Source: Actinophytocola sp050699935 (GTDB lineage: Bacteria > Actinomycetota > Actinomycetes > Mycobacteriales > Pseudonocardiaceae). From it: DNA of 64,000 bases. Location of the stretch: positions 62,001 to 126,000 of the forward strand of contig NZ_JBOHGB010000002.1 of the NCBI RefSeq assembly GCF_050699935.1. The letters are read 5' to 3'. The translations under genes and the position numbers were made by a program. This document shows positions 25,180 to 34,324 of this stretch, piece after piece. Below the pieces are notes generated by a model. It was not told the origin of the DNA. It did no database searches and saw only the letters and a list, made by a program, of their open reading frames with translations. How positions within the stretch are numbered: the first letter of the stretch is position 1; each line of letters opens with the position of its first letter.

Positions 25180-25532
25180 GGTTCTCGCTTTCCGTTCGCT
25201 GGTTTCGTGGCTGGGCCCGCACGGCGCCCGCCACGCTCACACGTCGAACCCTGTCTTGGGCCACGGAGCCGGCTCGAGGGCGGCGCGGCGTCAAACTCGG
25301 TCGTCCAAGTGCGTGCTATCTGGATGTTCCTACATTAGCATGGAGAGGTCATACTGGGAACCGCCACCAGCTAATAACCATATGTTGGTATCTCACGGTG
25401 ATGATGCCAACATCAGAATGTCTCGCCTAACGCTCGCATGTTCTGCTCAAATGATGGACAATTGGCATGAATGCGGGCACCGCGAGGGTCGGCAAGTGGG
25501 AGGCCCGTGCGGCGCGAAGGGACGGATGAGGC
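25180..25532. promoter_or_regulatory. Divergent regulatory region with candidate GntR sites
   Basis: This 353-nt stretch between the double-hotdog gene and the GntR gene is noticeably more AT-rich than its flanks and has no coding signal. It contains TGTTGGTA (25383-25390) facing TGCCAACA (25405-25412), the exact dyad TGATG-CCAA-CATCA (25402-25415), and a further TTGGCA at 25464-25469. These related half-sites near the GntR start are candidate operators. Confidence 0.45.
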
Positions 25533-26276
25533 ATGACATTGCAACGTGGTTCAGGTGTCAGCCTGTACGCCCAGGTGAAGCAGGAGCTTCTTTCGAGGAT
25601 TGACGGCCAGCACTGGCTCCCTGGGCAGATGATCCCCACTGAGCAGCAACTCTCCCTGGAGTTCGGCGTCAGCCGGAACACGATTCGCCAGGCGGTGGGC
25701 GACCTGGTCAATGCCGGACTGGTGGTGCGGTACGCAGGTCGCGGTACGTTTGTGGTGGCGACGAAGATCACAGACGCCACCTTCCGTGCCGGACAGCTGC
25801 TCGAGCAGCGGTACGGGTTCAGTGCCCATGCGCAGGTGCTGGAGGTTGCTGAGTTTCCCGCCGGCAGTCCGAAGATCCCTGTGTCACTCGATGTCCCGCC
25901 GGACATGAAGATGCTCAAGGTTCGGCGTCTGGTCTCGATGGAGGTCGAGCCATTCGTGCTCACCTCCACCTGCCTCGTGATCCGCCGCGACACCACGGTC
26001 GGCGATGACGATCTCGCCAGGTACGTCCTTCCCGCCCTCTCCAGCAAGCACGGCGCTGGACCGCTGGTGCGCACTGAGCGCACGTTCGAAGCCGTGATGG
26101 CTCAGCCCGATGAAATGGAGTTGTTGGGTATGACGGAACCGTTGCCTCTGCTGTTGGTCCGCTCAATTGGACGGACCAGCAGCGGTCAACGAGTGACGAC
26201 CACGAACTCCTTGTTCCGCGGCGATCGGTACCGGTACTCGACAACGAGCGAGAACGAACAGATCATCGGCCCTTGA
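25533..26276 (+). CDS. GntR/HutC family regulator with UTRA domain
   Basis: A 247-aa regulator. The winged helix spans about residues 8-76 (LYAQVKQELLSRI, MIPTEQQLSLEFGVSRNTIR, GRGTFVVA) and a UTRA effector-binding domain follows to about residue 238 (MLKVRRLVSMEVEPFVLTS, ERTFEAVMAQPDE, RVTTTNSLFRGDRYRY). HutC-type proteins usually repress adjacent catabolic operons and are released by a pathway metabolite. It is divergent from the CoA-transferase operon and convergent with the amidase operon. The start is supported by a GGATGAGG stretch upstream. Confidence 0.9.
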   Translation: MTLQRGSGVSLYAQVKQELLSRIDGQHWLPGQMIPTEQQLSLEFGVSRNTIRQAVGDLVNAGLVVRYAGRGTFVVATKITDATFRAGQLLEQRYGFSAHAQVLEVAEFPAGSPKIPVSLDVPPDMKMLKVRRLVSMEVEPFVLTSTCLVIRRDTTVGDDDLARYVLPALSSKHGAGPLVRTERTFEAVMAQPDEMELLGMTEPLPLLLVRSIGRTSSGQRVTTTNSLFRGDRYRYSTTSENEQIIGP

Positions 26277-26341
26277 CCGTCTGTCCGGACAAAGATGGCT
26301 TCGCCTCGGTCGCGCAGAAGTGCGGAGACCACGCGACTCAC

Positions 26342-27910
26342 TCATACCGAAATCAGCCTTGCCCAGTGCACCGACTCCTGATACTTGTAGGCAGCCCTCA
26401 GCACAAGGGCATCATCGAAATGTCGCCCAACCAGTTGAAGACTGTAGGGCAGCCCGCTGCTCTTCCCGCAAGGTATGGCGATTCCTGGATGGCCCGTGTA
26501 GTTGAACGGCTTGGTATTATACAGGGCCGAATTCAATCGGGCTGCGCTCGCGCCATCGGAGAGAGTGCCAGAAGCCTCGCTACCCTCATCTCCCTCGCGC
26601 GGAATCCTCGGTGCGACCGTCCGACAGGTCGGCATAGCGAGCAAGTCAACTTCTTCCAGCTGCCGATCGTACCCCGCACGAAAAAAGGGCCGGACATTTT
26701 GTGCTTTCGCGTAAGCGGCTCCATTGAAGTTGCGACGCGCCAACTCACCGAGCACTAGGCGTAGCTTTGTCTTGGTCGCCAGTAGATCTCCCTGCCATGC
26801 CCACATTCGATCTATCGCTGCAATGAGCGACGCGGGGTAAAAGGTCTGCGCCCAAGCACCATAGGCGCCGGTCGCATGAATCGCGTGCGCGCCGCCGACA
26901 TCAAGGATCGCCGCCGGAGTATGTATCTGGCGATGCTCTGGAATCGATATCTCCAAAACGTCTGCGCCCGCCTTCTCAAGAACCGCAACGGCATCCAGGA
27001 CCCCCCTGCGCACATCCGGATCGATTGGTTCGTCAAACGCCTCCCTGAGGACACCAACTCTCAAACCTTTGACACCATCTTCAAGGTGGCTCATTACATC
27101 CATTGACTCGGGAACGTCGCGGCCCTGACGAGGATCGAGGGGATCGTGTCCAGCGACAGCCTCCAGGGCAGCAGCGGCATCCTCCACATAGCGGGCGAGC
27201 GGACCTAGGTGGTCCACACTGGGATCGGAACCAAAAACCGCACCCATATTGGGAACGAGCCCAAAGGTCGGCTTCATGCCCACAACGCCACAGTATGCCG
27301 CAGGTATTCGAATTGACCCAGCTTGATCTCCTCCGAATGAAACATCGACATCACCCGACGCGACCGCGACAGCGGATCCGGACGACGATCCGCCCGGCAA
27401 CCTCTCGGGGTCACGAGGGTTGACCGGCCTCCAGAAATCACCCATCCGGCCCCCCATTGCCTCGCCACCAGTAAAGCCGTTCATGGTGTTCTTACCAATG
27501 ATCGTTCCACCGGCACGAAGAACCCGGGTCACGATTGTGGCGTCGAAGTTGGCAATAAATCCTTCCATGGGCGATGAATTGAACGTCAAGGGCATTCCGG
27601 CCACTGAAACGTGGTCCTTGAAGCTTACTGTCTTGCCTTGGAGCAACCCGATGCCGGGACTAGAGATATTGCATCGCCAAAGCCACGCATTGAGCGGATC
27701 CTCCTCCGAACGCGGACGATAACCTGGATCTCGGTTCCCGCAGAGCAAGGGAGGTGAGATCTCCGGCACTCGACTTTGAATGAACTCATCGTAGACCGAC
27801 AACTGCTCGGCCACGAATGTTCGATAAACCTGCGCTTCGTCGAGCGTCAGATGAATTCCCAGACTTGCCGCGACCTCTGCGATGTCGCGCTCGGACGGAG
27901 ACCTGAACAT
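26342..27910 (-). CDS. Amidase signature family hydrolase
   Basis: A 522-aa amidase that would cleave a carboxamide to acid and ammonia or amine. The Ser-cis-Ser-Lys triad is visible: Lys98 in TVSFKDHVSVAG, the cis-Ser region in LPGGSSSGSA (residues 171-180), and the nucleophile Ser199 in GGDQAGSIRIP. The ATG at 27910 has GGAAGG 6 nt upstream and is preferred to a TTG four codons earlier. It is the distal gene of a reverse-strand operon with two polysaccharide-deacetylase-like proteins, MmgE/PrpD and an ABC importer. The substrate may be an amide released by those enzymes (inference). Confidence 0.9.
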   Translation of the reverse strand: MFRSPSERDIAEVAASLGIHLTLDEAQVYRTFVAEQLSVYDEFIQSRVPEISPPLLCGNRDPGYRPRSEEDPLNAWLWRCNISSPGIGLLQGKTVSFKDHVSVAGMPLTFNSSPMEGFIANFDATIVTRVLRAGGTIIGKNTMNGFTGGEAMGGRMGDFWRPVNPRDPERLPGGSSSGSAVAVASGDVDVSFGGDQAGSIRIPAAYCGVVGMKPTFGLVPNMGAVFGSDPSVDHLGPLARYVEDAAAALEAVAGHDPLDPRQGRDVPESMDVMSHLEDGVKGLRVGVLREAFDEPIDPDVRRGVLDAVAVLEKAGADVLEISIPEHRQIHTPAAILDVGGAHAIHATGAYGAWAQTFYPASLIAAIDRMWAWQGDLLATKTKLRLVLGELARRNFNGAAYAKAQNVRPFFRAGYDRQLEEVDLLAMPTCRTVAPRIPREGDEGSEASGTLSDGASAARLNSALYNTKPFNYTGHPGIAIPCGKSSGLPYSLQLVGRHFDDALVLRAAYKYQESVHWARLISV

Positions 27911-27952
27911 AACACCTTCCAATCGGCACGCCGAGTCAGCCCGGGTTTCGCT

Positions 27953-28885
27953 TCATGCGCCCTCAGCTCGCGCATGCGCACCGCCAGCCACATACCACTT
28001 CGCGATGTCTCCGGCTGAGCCGGACACTACGCCGGGCCAACCTTGCGTTTGCTCCAACGCCTCTTCAAGAGCCGACACGCGGAACGGCTGGCCGATCAGC
28101 CAAGGACGAAGCACGAGGACGAAACTCCTGGCGATCGTCCGCCCATCCTCAACCAGGCGCTTGCATGTGGTGACGATTCGTGAGCTGTACGATGTCAACG
28201 ACAAGGACATCGTGCCGAGTGCGTACGCGTCATCGCAGTCGAGAGTGATCGGAATGCTGATGAGATCACCGGCGAGCCCGGACATCCGGTAGGGCTGCTC
28301 GTCATTCGCCCAATCGCAGACGTATTCCACATCGTTCTCGGCAAGAATTTGCGGCGTCGCTGGCGACTCACTGTACTCAGGGCTCATCCAGCCGCGTACT
28401 TCTTGGCCGGTCGCTGTCGACAGGCGTTGCAGGCTCTCACTCACGTACTGGCGCTCGCGCGAAACTGACATCTCGCTCGTGATGATCTGAGTAGCGGAGA
28501 TGCCGTGTCCTATGATTTCGAGGCCTCTGTTCAGGCAATAGTCCACGATGAATGGATATCTCTCAGCCGTCAGCGCGTCCATGGCGATGGTTGGCGCCAG
28601 CCCATAGCGCTCGAGAAGTGGGACGATCCGGAACAGGCCGACCCTATGTCCGTACTCTCGAGAGGACAGCATCGGAACGTCCGGGTGGGGTCGGAGTCCC
28701 AGGCCGCCGGCGAGGATCCTGGCCTGGTGAGAGTCCGGCGGAGGGTCCGTCTCGAAGCATTGCAAGGAGATGATCGCGCACCGCGCGAGACCGGCGTCGC
28801 TCGGCCAACGGAGACGGGGCCTCGCAACGATCGGGCTCCACGGAAAATGGCCGTGGTCATCAGAGGGACTCATGGACGCACTCAC
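27953..28885 (-). CDS. Polysaccharide deacetylase-like protein with degenerate metal site
   Basis: A 310-aa NodB/PuuE-fold protein homologous to its upstream neighbour (shared REYGHRVGLFRIV and YVCDWANDEQPYRM segments). At the positions where the neighbour has NVEHYEF, SHGIHNT and LHPFRIGQP, this protein reads SLQCFET, GHGISAT and LRPWLIGQP. The likely ligands E/H, the second His of HxxH and the C-terminal His are thus Q42/C43, S130 and Arg. It is probably a non-catalytic partner. Its start overlaps the upstream stop by 4 nt, and it ends 42 nt before the amidase. Confidence 0.8.
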   Translation of the reverse strand: MSASMSPSDDHGHFPWSPIVARPRLRWPSDAGLARCAIISLQCFETDPPPDSHQARILAGGLGLRPHPDVPMLSSREYGHRVGLFRIVPLLERYGLAPTIAMDALTAERYPFIVDYCLNRGLEIIGHGISATQIITSEMSVSRERQYVSESLQRLSTATGQEVRGWMSPEYSESPATPQILAENDVEYVCDWANDEQPYRMSGLAGDLISIPITLDCDDAYALGTMSLSLTSYSSRIVTTCKRLVEDGRTIARSFVLVLRPWLIGQPFRVSALEEALEQTQGWPGVVSGSAGDIAKWYVAGGAHARAEGA

Positions 28886-29802
28886 TTTGAACCATCCGCA
28901 CCGGACATCGCCTGGTCATAGTAGTTGTCTAGATAGTACGCGGCGATCTCATCAGCGGTAGTGAACCACACGTCGGAGAACCCGTGCATATAATCAAGGA
29001 CCGATTCCAGGTGGCCGATCATGTGGGGCTGTCCAATCCTAAATGGGTGCAGGGCGATGCACATCACCCGGCCGGCCAGCGCCCCTTCTTCATAAAGAGC
29101 GTCGAACTGCCTGCGGCAAATCTCTTCGAAATAGTCACCGCCACGGGCACCGAGCACTACGGGTCCGTCCCCGAGCTGGAACGTGTAGGGCACGCTGACC
29201 AGACGGCCGTCGTCGACCATAATCGGTGTTGGCTCGTCATCATGGGCCCAGTCGCAATGATATGTGAATCCGGAGCGTGCCATCAGATCTGGCGTCTTCG
29301 GCGTGGCCGACACGGCTGGACCCAGCATTCCCTTGAGATCGACGCCCAGATGGCGCTTGACGTGATCACGGCAAGTCTCGTAGAAGCAAACCTCCTGCTG
29401 CTCACTGTGGCCATACAGGTAGTCAGTATTGTGAATACCGTGGCTCATCACGCTCCAACCGTGACCGTGGATACGGTCACGGATTGCCTCGGCGACCTCT
29501 GGAAAGAGTTCGAGCACAGCAGTATTCAGGGACACCGTGCACGGCTGGCTGAACTGATCGAGCACGTCGAGCATGCGCCAAATTCCGACGCGGTTGCCAT
29601 AGTCTCGATAGGAATACTCTCTGATGTCGGGATGCGGCACCCGCATCGACCACGGATTCCTTGGTTGGCCCGGTCGCGGCACGAACTCATAGTGCTCGAC
29701 GTTCGGAGCTATCCAAACCGCGATCCTCTCTCCTTGTGGCCACGCGATCCTGGGGCGATCGACCGATGCGGCGTAGCGCATTCGCTCGTGCGGCTCAATC
29801 AT
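28882..29802 (-). CDS. Polysaccharide deacetylase family protein (PuuE allantoinase-like)
   Basis: A 306-aa (beta/alpha)7 deacetylase-fold hydrolase with the group signature NVEHYEF (residues 34-40), MSHGIHNTDYL with H121 and H124, HCDWAHDDEPTPI, and LHPFRIGQPHM with H252. Close families hydrolyse cyclic or linear amide bonds, for example PuuE allantoinase, rather than sugars. The start was placed at the ATG at 29802, since the conserved part begins soon after; an in-frame GTG-ATG pair at 29844 is the alternative and neither has a strong ribosome-binding site. It and its degenerate paralogue probably form a heteromer. Confidence 0.82.
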   Translation of the reverse strand: MIEPHERMRYAASVDRPRIAWPQGERIAVWIAPNVEHYEFVPRPGQPRNPWSMRVPHPDIREYSYRDYGNRVGIWRMLDVLDQFSQPCTVSLNTAVLELFPEVAEAIRDRIHGHGWSVMSHGIHNTDYLYGHSEQQEVCFYETCRDHVKRHLGVDLKGMLGPAVSATPKTPDLMARSGFTYHCDWAHDDEPTPIMVDDGRLVSVPYTFQLGDGPVVLGARGGDYFEEICRRQFDALYEEGALAGRVMCIALHPFRIGQPHMIGHLESVLDYMHGFSDVWFTTADEIAAYYLDNYYDQAMSGADGSK

Positions 29803-29896
29803 ATCAATTCGTGAAACCTTTCGTGTCGACGTCCAACCCATCACTCGACCGACCGGAGCGGGCCGTGCTTGTCTCCGCCGGCGACGTCAGGACCTC

Positions 29897-31204
29897 TCAA
29901 GCTTCTGCTAGTCCTAGTACCTCGCGGATCTCGGTCATCGTGATGCCGTTCCGGACGTTCTTCAGCGAGTCGAAGGCAATGATCTCGGCCAGGATGGCGC
30001 TCCCATCGCCCGACTCGATACCCGCGTAATCTGTGCACTGAGCGAACTTCGCGTTGATTCGAGCCGGATCCCACTCGGGAAGCGTGCGCTCAGTCTCCTC
30101 GCGCACCAGTCGCCGTCCCCTGAGAATGACCTCGACCGCCCTTGTCGACGCCTGCTGAACCCTGATCTCACTCGCGATGGTTCTGATTGATGCGTCCTCG
30201 AGAACATTGTGCGACCAAGCGGCGAGATTCGGTTCCGCCGTCGCCATCGTCAACGCGGCAACGAACGGAATGCTGTACTTTGCGTCCGGAATCGTTTCGG
30301 GGTTCCGCCTTTGGGCTAGGGGCTTGACCAGCGTCCTGTCTTCCTCAGGAAAGTAGAGGGTAACCTGGGCCTTCGTCAGATCACCGACCTCGGCCTTAAG
30401 TTCTTGCAGCATGGCTATGTATGGGAGATTCAGGGAGCAGCATGGCCAAGGCTTGGCGTAGATGTGTGGCAGAAGCCTGAAGTCCTTGGTCTCCAACGCG
30501 CCCTCAAGGCGTTCGCCGTATCCCGGATCACCTAGGTACGCCTGGCCAAGCCCAGCAGGCCCATCGATCCACGCGGATGGGCCCTTCATTCCCGATGCCG
30601 CGAGTCTGGCCGCGAACACTCCCGCGTGTGCGGCGAATCCCGGGTAGACCCGCCTAGAGGTCGAGCCCGGCTGCAACGCTGGCTGCTTGGTGCCAGACGC
30701 TTGCATGTAAGCCAGCGCTGCCGCATCGGAGATCGCCTGGTCCGACAGCCGCTCTGCAACGGCGTGTGCGGTAGCCGCCACAATCGAGCCAAGCGTCTGG
30801 GTCAGGAACCACGTCCGCTGCGGAATCACCGCCGCTGCCATGCGGCAGAAGAGCTCCGCAGAGGCCGCATAGAGCCTCAACAGTCGCCCGCCATCAGCTT
30901 CGCTGCTGCTCAGCAGGGCTGCCCACAGCAATCCGCTCGGGTGGATCTGCGCTGCTTGAAACGTGTCGTCGTAATCCAGATAGTGCGACCTGGCCGCAAG
31001 CTCGAAGGCCGTCAGTTCCGGAGTCGCGAGCGAGCCCGCCGGCGCGAACTGCTCCGCTTGACTCAGCCGCTTGGTCGCCAAGACGATCCCGACGAAGTCC
31101 ACGAGTTGCGACCGTGCCTTGTTGATCGCACTCTCGTCGACACGCGACTCGGCATCCAGGACCCAAGAGCCAAGAATCGAATCTAGTGCCCGAACCCGTT
31201 CCAT
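29897..31204 (-). CDS. MmgE/PrpD family protein
   Basis: A 435-aa member of the 2-methylcitrate dehydratase/aconitate decarboxylase-like fold. Recognisable stretches are ARSQLVDFVGIVLATKRLS, SHYLDYDDTFQAAQIHPSG (the active-site His/Asp region), GSIVAATAHAVAERLS, and the C-terminal LPHIYAKPWPCCSLNLPYIA. The ATG at 31204 is supported by GAGGAGG; the frame extends 10 codons further upstream, overlapping the permease gene. Characterised members dehydrate or decarboxylate tricarboxylic acids, but many catabolic-cluster members are uncharacterised. It lies between the ABC permease and the deacetylase pair in one operon. Confidence 0.86.
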   Translation of the reverse strand: MERVRALDSILGSWVLDAESRVDESAINKARSQLVDFVGIVLATKRLSQAEQFAPAGSLATPELTAFELAARSHYLDYDDTFQAAQIHPSGLLWAALLSSSEADGGRLLRLYAASAELFCRMAAAVIPQRTWFLTQTLGSIVAATAHAVAERLSDQAISDAAALAYMQASGTKQPALQPGSTSRRVYPGFAAHAGVFAARLAASGMKGPSAWIDGPAGLGQAYLGDPGYGERLEGALETKDFRLLPHIYAKPWPCCSLNLPYIAMLQELKAEVGDLTKAQVTLYFPEEDRTLVKPLAQRRNPETIPDAKYSIPFVAALTMATAEPNLAAWSHNVLEDASIRTIASEIRVQQASTRAVEVILRGRRLVREETERTLPEWDPARINAKFAQCTDYAGIESGDGSAILAEIIAFDSLKNVRNGITMTEIREVLGLAEA

Positions 31205-31217
31205 CCGCGCCACCTCC

Positions 31218-33014
31218 TCAGCTCCGAGCGGCATTGACGTTCGTGGGCCGCTCTTGCTTGCGCAGTGCCCGGGAAGCGAAATTCAACCGGCGCGCCACGG
31301 CCATGACCGCGAGAACGACGACACTCGAAAGAATGCTGATGATTATCGCGAAGGCCGCCAGCTTCGGATATCTCCCACTTTCCCAGATTTGTAGCAGCAT
31401 GGATCCCGCCACCGGGGTGTTGACGGAGGACAGAACAACCGATCCGGTGATGTCGCCGGCGGCGAGTACGAAGACAAGTGCCCACCCGCCGGCAAGGCCC
31501 GACAGACTAAGGGGCGTCAAGATGCGGGCAACGATGCGTCCGTACCGCGCACCGTTCACTTGCGCAGCTTCGGTCATATCCCGGCCAATCTGCGCCACCG
31601 CCGTCTGTGCGGTAACCGATGCCTGCGGCATGTACATGACGACGTACGCCAGGATGAGGATCGCGGCCGTCCCGTGTAGGAGAAATGGCGGCCGAGCGAA
31701 TGCAACCAAGATGGCGATGGCAAGGATTACGTGTGAGATTGCGCCGGAGACCTTGCCCGCCGCATCTGCCGAGAGATTGATCAGCCCGCCTGGTCGGAAG
31801 TGCTGACGTACGGCCACAACCATGGCGACCAGCATCGCCAGGGTCGCTGCGATTACCGCGTACAGGATGCTATTCACGAGGGCGTGCCGCGTCGTGCCGT
31901 CTCCGACAAGAACCTCCACATATTGACGCAGGTCAAAGCTCGCCCAGCGGATCTCCGCACTCCAGTACGTTTGAAGCGATACGAGCAGCAGAGCTACCAC
32001 AGGGAGGACGAGCGTAGCCAATATATATGAGATGATGCTTGCTCGTGCAACAACACGCCACTTGTGAAGGCGAATCCTTGAGCTCCTCGAGCCCCGGCCA
32101 CCTACGGCGGCAAAGTGCCCGGAATCCACGATGCGTCGCTGCACCAGCCACGTGGCGGCCAGCGCTGCTAGTACGACGATTCCCAACACTATTGCGACAT
32201 CAGTCCGCGGGGGATAGGTGACCGTCACCAGACGCACCATTCTGACGCTCAAGACCTCGATCCCAGCTTGGGTTCCGATTATCGCTGGGACGGAGAACAG
32301 CGCGAAGCCAATCACCAGCGCGAGGAAGGCGCCGCCCAGAATTGACGGCTTTACCGCTGGAATGGTCACTCGAACGAGGGTCCTTAGATTCGACGAGCCA
32401 AAAGTACGCGCTGCCTCCTCGTATGCGGGATCCAGGTTGCGCAGACCCGCAGACACAACGACGTAGACGTAGGGCATCTGGTACAGGACGTACACGAAGA
32501 GAAGCCCGTACCAAGTCGATATGTCGAACGGTCCCTCCTGCAGTTCCACGCCGAACAGTGAAAGGCCGTCGCGAATCGCAACATTTAGGTAGCCCGCCTG
32601 CGGCGATGCCAACAGAATCCATCCGATCGAGCCCGCGATGGGAGGCACGAGTAGTGGGATGACCGGAAGATCATCCGTCAGTTTGCCCATTCTCGCGTCG
32701 GTACGCTCGTTGAGCCAGGCGAAGAGCACTGCGATGCACGTCGCCATGACGGTGCTGCCAAGCACCAGAGCGACAGTTTGCGCAATCACAGGTAAAATGT
32801 TCGGCTCATGCCAAGCTTCTTGAAAGGCGGCCGTGCTTAGATTTCCGTCACGGACGAAGAGATCCTGGCCAACGATGAGGAGCGGATACAGCACCGCTAC
32901 GGTGAGCAGAGCGGATACTGCCGTTGCGAACCAAAGGAACTTCTGTCCGGAACGCCTCGCTTGCACGCGCGTGCCGAGGTTCATTTTGCGAGCGAAGGAG
33001 CCTCTGCGTCGCAC
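31218..33014 (-). CDS. ABC transporter permease, two-domain (FbpB/ThiP/PotB-like)
   Basis: A 598-aa membrane protein with two tandem MetI-type permease domains of about six helices each. The ABC-ATPase contact loops are visible as EEAARTFGSSNLRTLVRVTIP in the first half and TEAAQVNGARYGRIVARI in the second. Fused two-domain permeases are typical of ferric-iron, thiamine and 2-aminoethylphosphonate-type importers that partner a single lipoprotein and one ATPase, both encoded directly upstream. The start is taken as the GTG at 33014, one base after the ATPase stop; an ATG at 32984 is the alternative but lacks a ribosome-binding site. Confidence 0.9.
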   Translation of the reverse strand: MRRRGSFARKMNLGTRVQARRSGQKFLWFATAVSALLTVAVLYPLLIVGQDLFVRDGNLSTAAFQEAWHEPNILPVIAQTVALVLGSTVMATCIAVLFAWLNERTDARMGKLTDDLPVIPLLVPPIAGSIGWILLASPQAGYLNVAIRDGLSLFGVELQEGPFDISTWYGLLFVYVLYQMPYVYVVVSAGLRNLDPAYEEAARTFGSSNLRTLVRVTIPAVKPSILGGAFLALVIGFALFSVPAIIGTQAGIEVLSVRMVRLVTVTYPPRTDVAIVLGIVVLAALAATWLVQRRIVDSGHFAAVGGRGSRSSRIRLHKWRVVARASIISYILATLVLPVVALLLVSLQTYWSAEIRWASFDLRQYVEVLVGDGTTRHALVNSILYAVIAATLAMLVAMVVAVRQHFRPGGLINLSADAAGKVSGAISHVILAIAILVAFARPPFLLHGTAAILILAYVVMYMPQASVTAQTAVAQIGRDMTEAAQVNGARYGRIVARILTPLSLSGLAGGWALVFVLAAGDITGSVVLSSVNTPVAGSMLLQIWESGRYPKLAAFAIIISILSSVVVLAVMAVARRLNFASRALRKQERPTNVNAARS

Positions 33015-33015
33015 T

Positions 33016-34212
33016 TCATTTCTCCAGCACGGACTGCGCGCGGCTTTCCACGCTGGCCTCTTCCTGAGGGATTGCCCAGAACGAGTCGCAGCCGATCCAC
33101 ACCTCAGACCCGGTCTCGATGATGCGTTCACCATCGGCCCACACCCGGATGTGCTCACCACCAGCATGGACGAGGTACTCCATGCGTCCACTCGTGAACA
33201 TCGACTGCTCTACTCGACCTTTCGACAGCGGAAAGGCTCGGTCAGGACCACTGGCGGCGGGCTGCGTCGATATGTGCCACCGCTCGGGACGCGAGATCAG
33301 CTCTACCTTGCTGCCTCTCGGGAAGACGCTCGGATCTGCTGTGGCCGCAGTGGTTGCCCCATGGGCGGTTCTCACCACCAGGCTGTCTCCGTGCTGCTCC
33401 TGGACCTCACCAGCAACTAGATTCGCGCTGCCTACGAAGTCAGCGACATAGCGTGTGGCTGGCCGATAGTAGACCTCCTGTGGAGGCGCAAACTGCTCGA
33501 AACGTCCATCCCTCATGACTGCTACGCGTGTCGCGAGACTCAATGCCTCCTCCTGGTCATGTGTCACATAGATTGCGGTGAAGCCGAGCTTCCGCTGCTC
33601 CTCCAACAACTGCACCCGTAGCTTTTGGCGGACCTTCGCGTCGACGTTCGAAAGTGGTTCGTCGAAGAGAACTAGCGAGTCCCCCGCGACTAGTGCCCGT
33701 GCCAGGGCAACGCGCTGCTGCTGGCCTCCGCTGATCTGACCCGGGTACTGCCCGGCAACCCCAGTCAGCCCCAGCATCTCCAACATGCCATTTACGCGCT
33801 GCCCGGCCTCACGCCTATTCACCCCCGCTGACCGAAGCGGAAAGGCGATGTTGTCGAGTACCTTCATATGCGGCCAAAGGGCGTAGGCCTGAAAAACCAT
33901 ACCAACGGGTCTCGACTCAGGCGGTACGTTTACTCGATCGCTCGATGAGAAGAGCGCTTCTCCACCAATGAGAATATCCCCTTCTTCTGGGTCCTCCAGG
34001 CCACTTAGCGTCCTTAGCAGAGTTGTCTTGCCACATCCGCTTGGTCCCAGGAGAACGATAAACTCGCCCTCCTCCACAGCGAACGACAGATTGTCTACCG
34101 GGGTCACCTCAACACCGTTACCCCGGGTGAATGTCTTCCTCAACCCCCTGGCCTCCAGCACCACGCGATTCTCTGACAACCCTTTGGCGTTCACTGGTCG
34201 TTGTAGTGACAT
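33016..34212 (-). CDS. ABC transporter ATP-binding protein (FbpC/PotA-like)
   Basis: A 398-aa ATPase with Walker A GPSGCGKTT near residue 55-63, the signature LSGGQ-like motif SGGQQQRVALARAL, Walker B LVLFDEPLSNVDA, and the H-loop VTHDQEEAL. The C-terminal third is a TOBE-type regulatory domain (VADFVGSANLVAG onward). Start chosen at the ATG at 34212, before the first conserved residues; an upstream in-frame extension is Arg/Cys-rich and unlikely. It energises the fused permease downstream. Confidence 0.92.
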   Translation of the reverse strand: MSLQRPVNAKGLSENRVVLEARGLRKTFTRGNGVEVTPVDNLSFAVEEGEFIVLLGPSGCGKTTLLRTLSGLEDPEEGDILIGGEALFSSSDRVNVPPESRPVGMVFQAYALWPHMKVLDNIAFPLRSAGVNRREAGQRVNGMLEMLGLTGVAGQYPGQISGGQQQRVALARALVAGDSLVLFDEPLSNVDAKVRQKLRVQLLEEQRKLGFTAIYVTHDQEEALSLATRVAVMRDGRFEQFAPPQEVYYRPATRYVADFVGSANLVAGEVQEQHGDSLVVRTAHGATTAATADPSVFPRGSKVELISRPERWHISTQPAASGPDRAFPLSKGRVEQSMFTSGRMEYLVHAGGEHIRVWADGERIIETGSEVWIGCDSFWAIPQEEASVESRAQSVLEK

Positions 34213-34324
34213 CTCTGACTCAGGTTCCCTTCGAATTTCGACGCAGTTCTCGCCGTCCGCCGCAATTCGACTGGCAGGATTCAGCACGGTGCGGCTGCAA
34301 CAATAGAAGTTGCCTCGGGGATCG

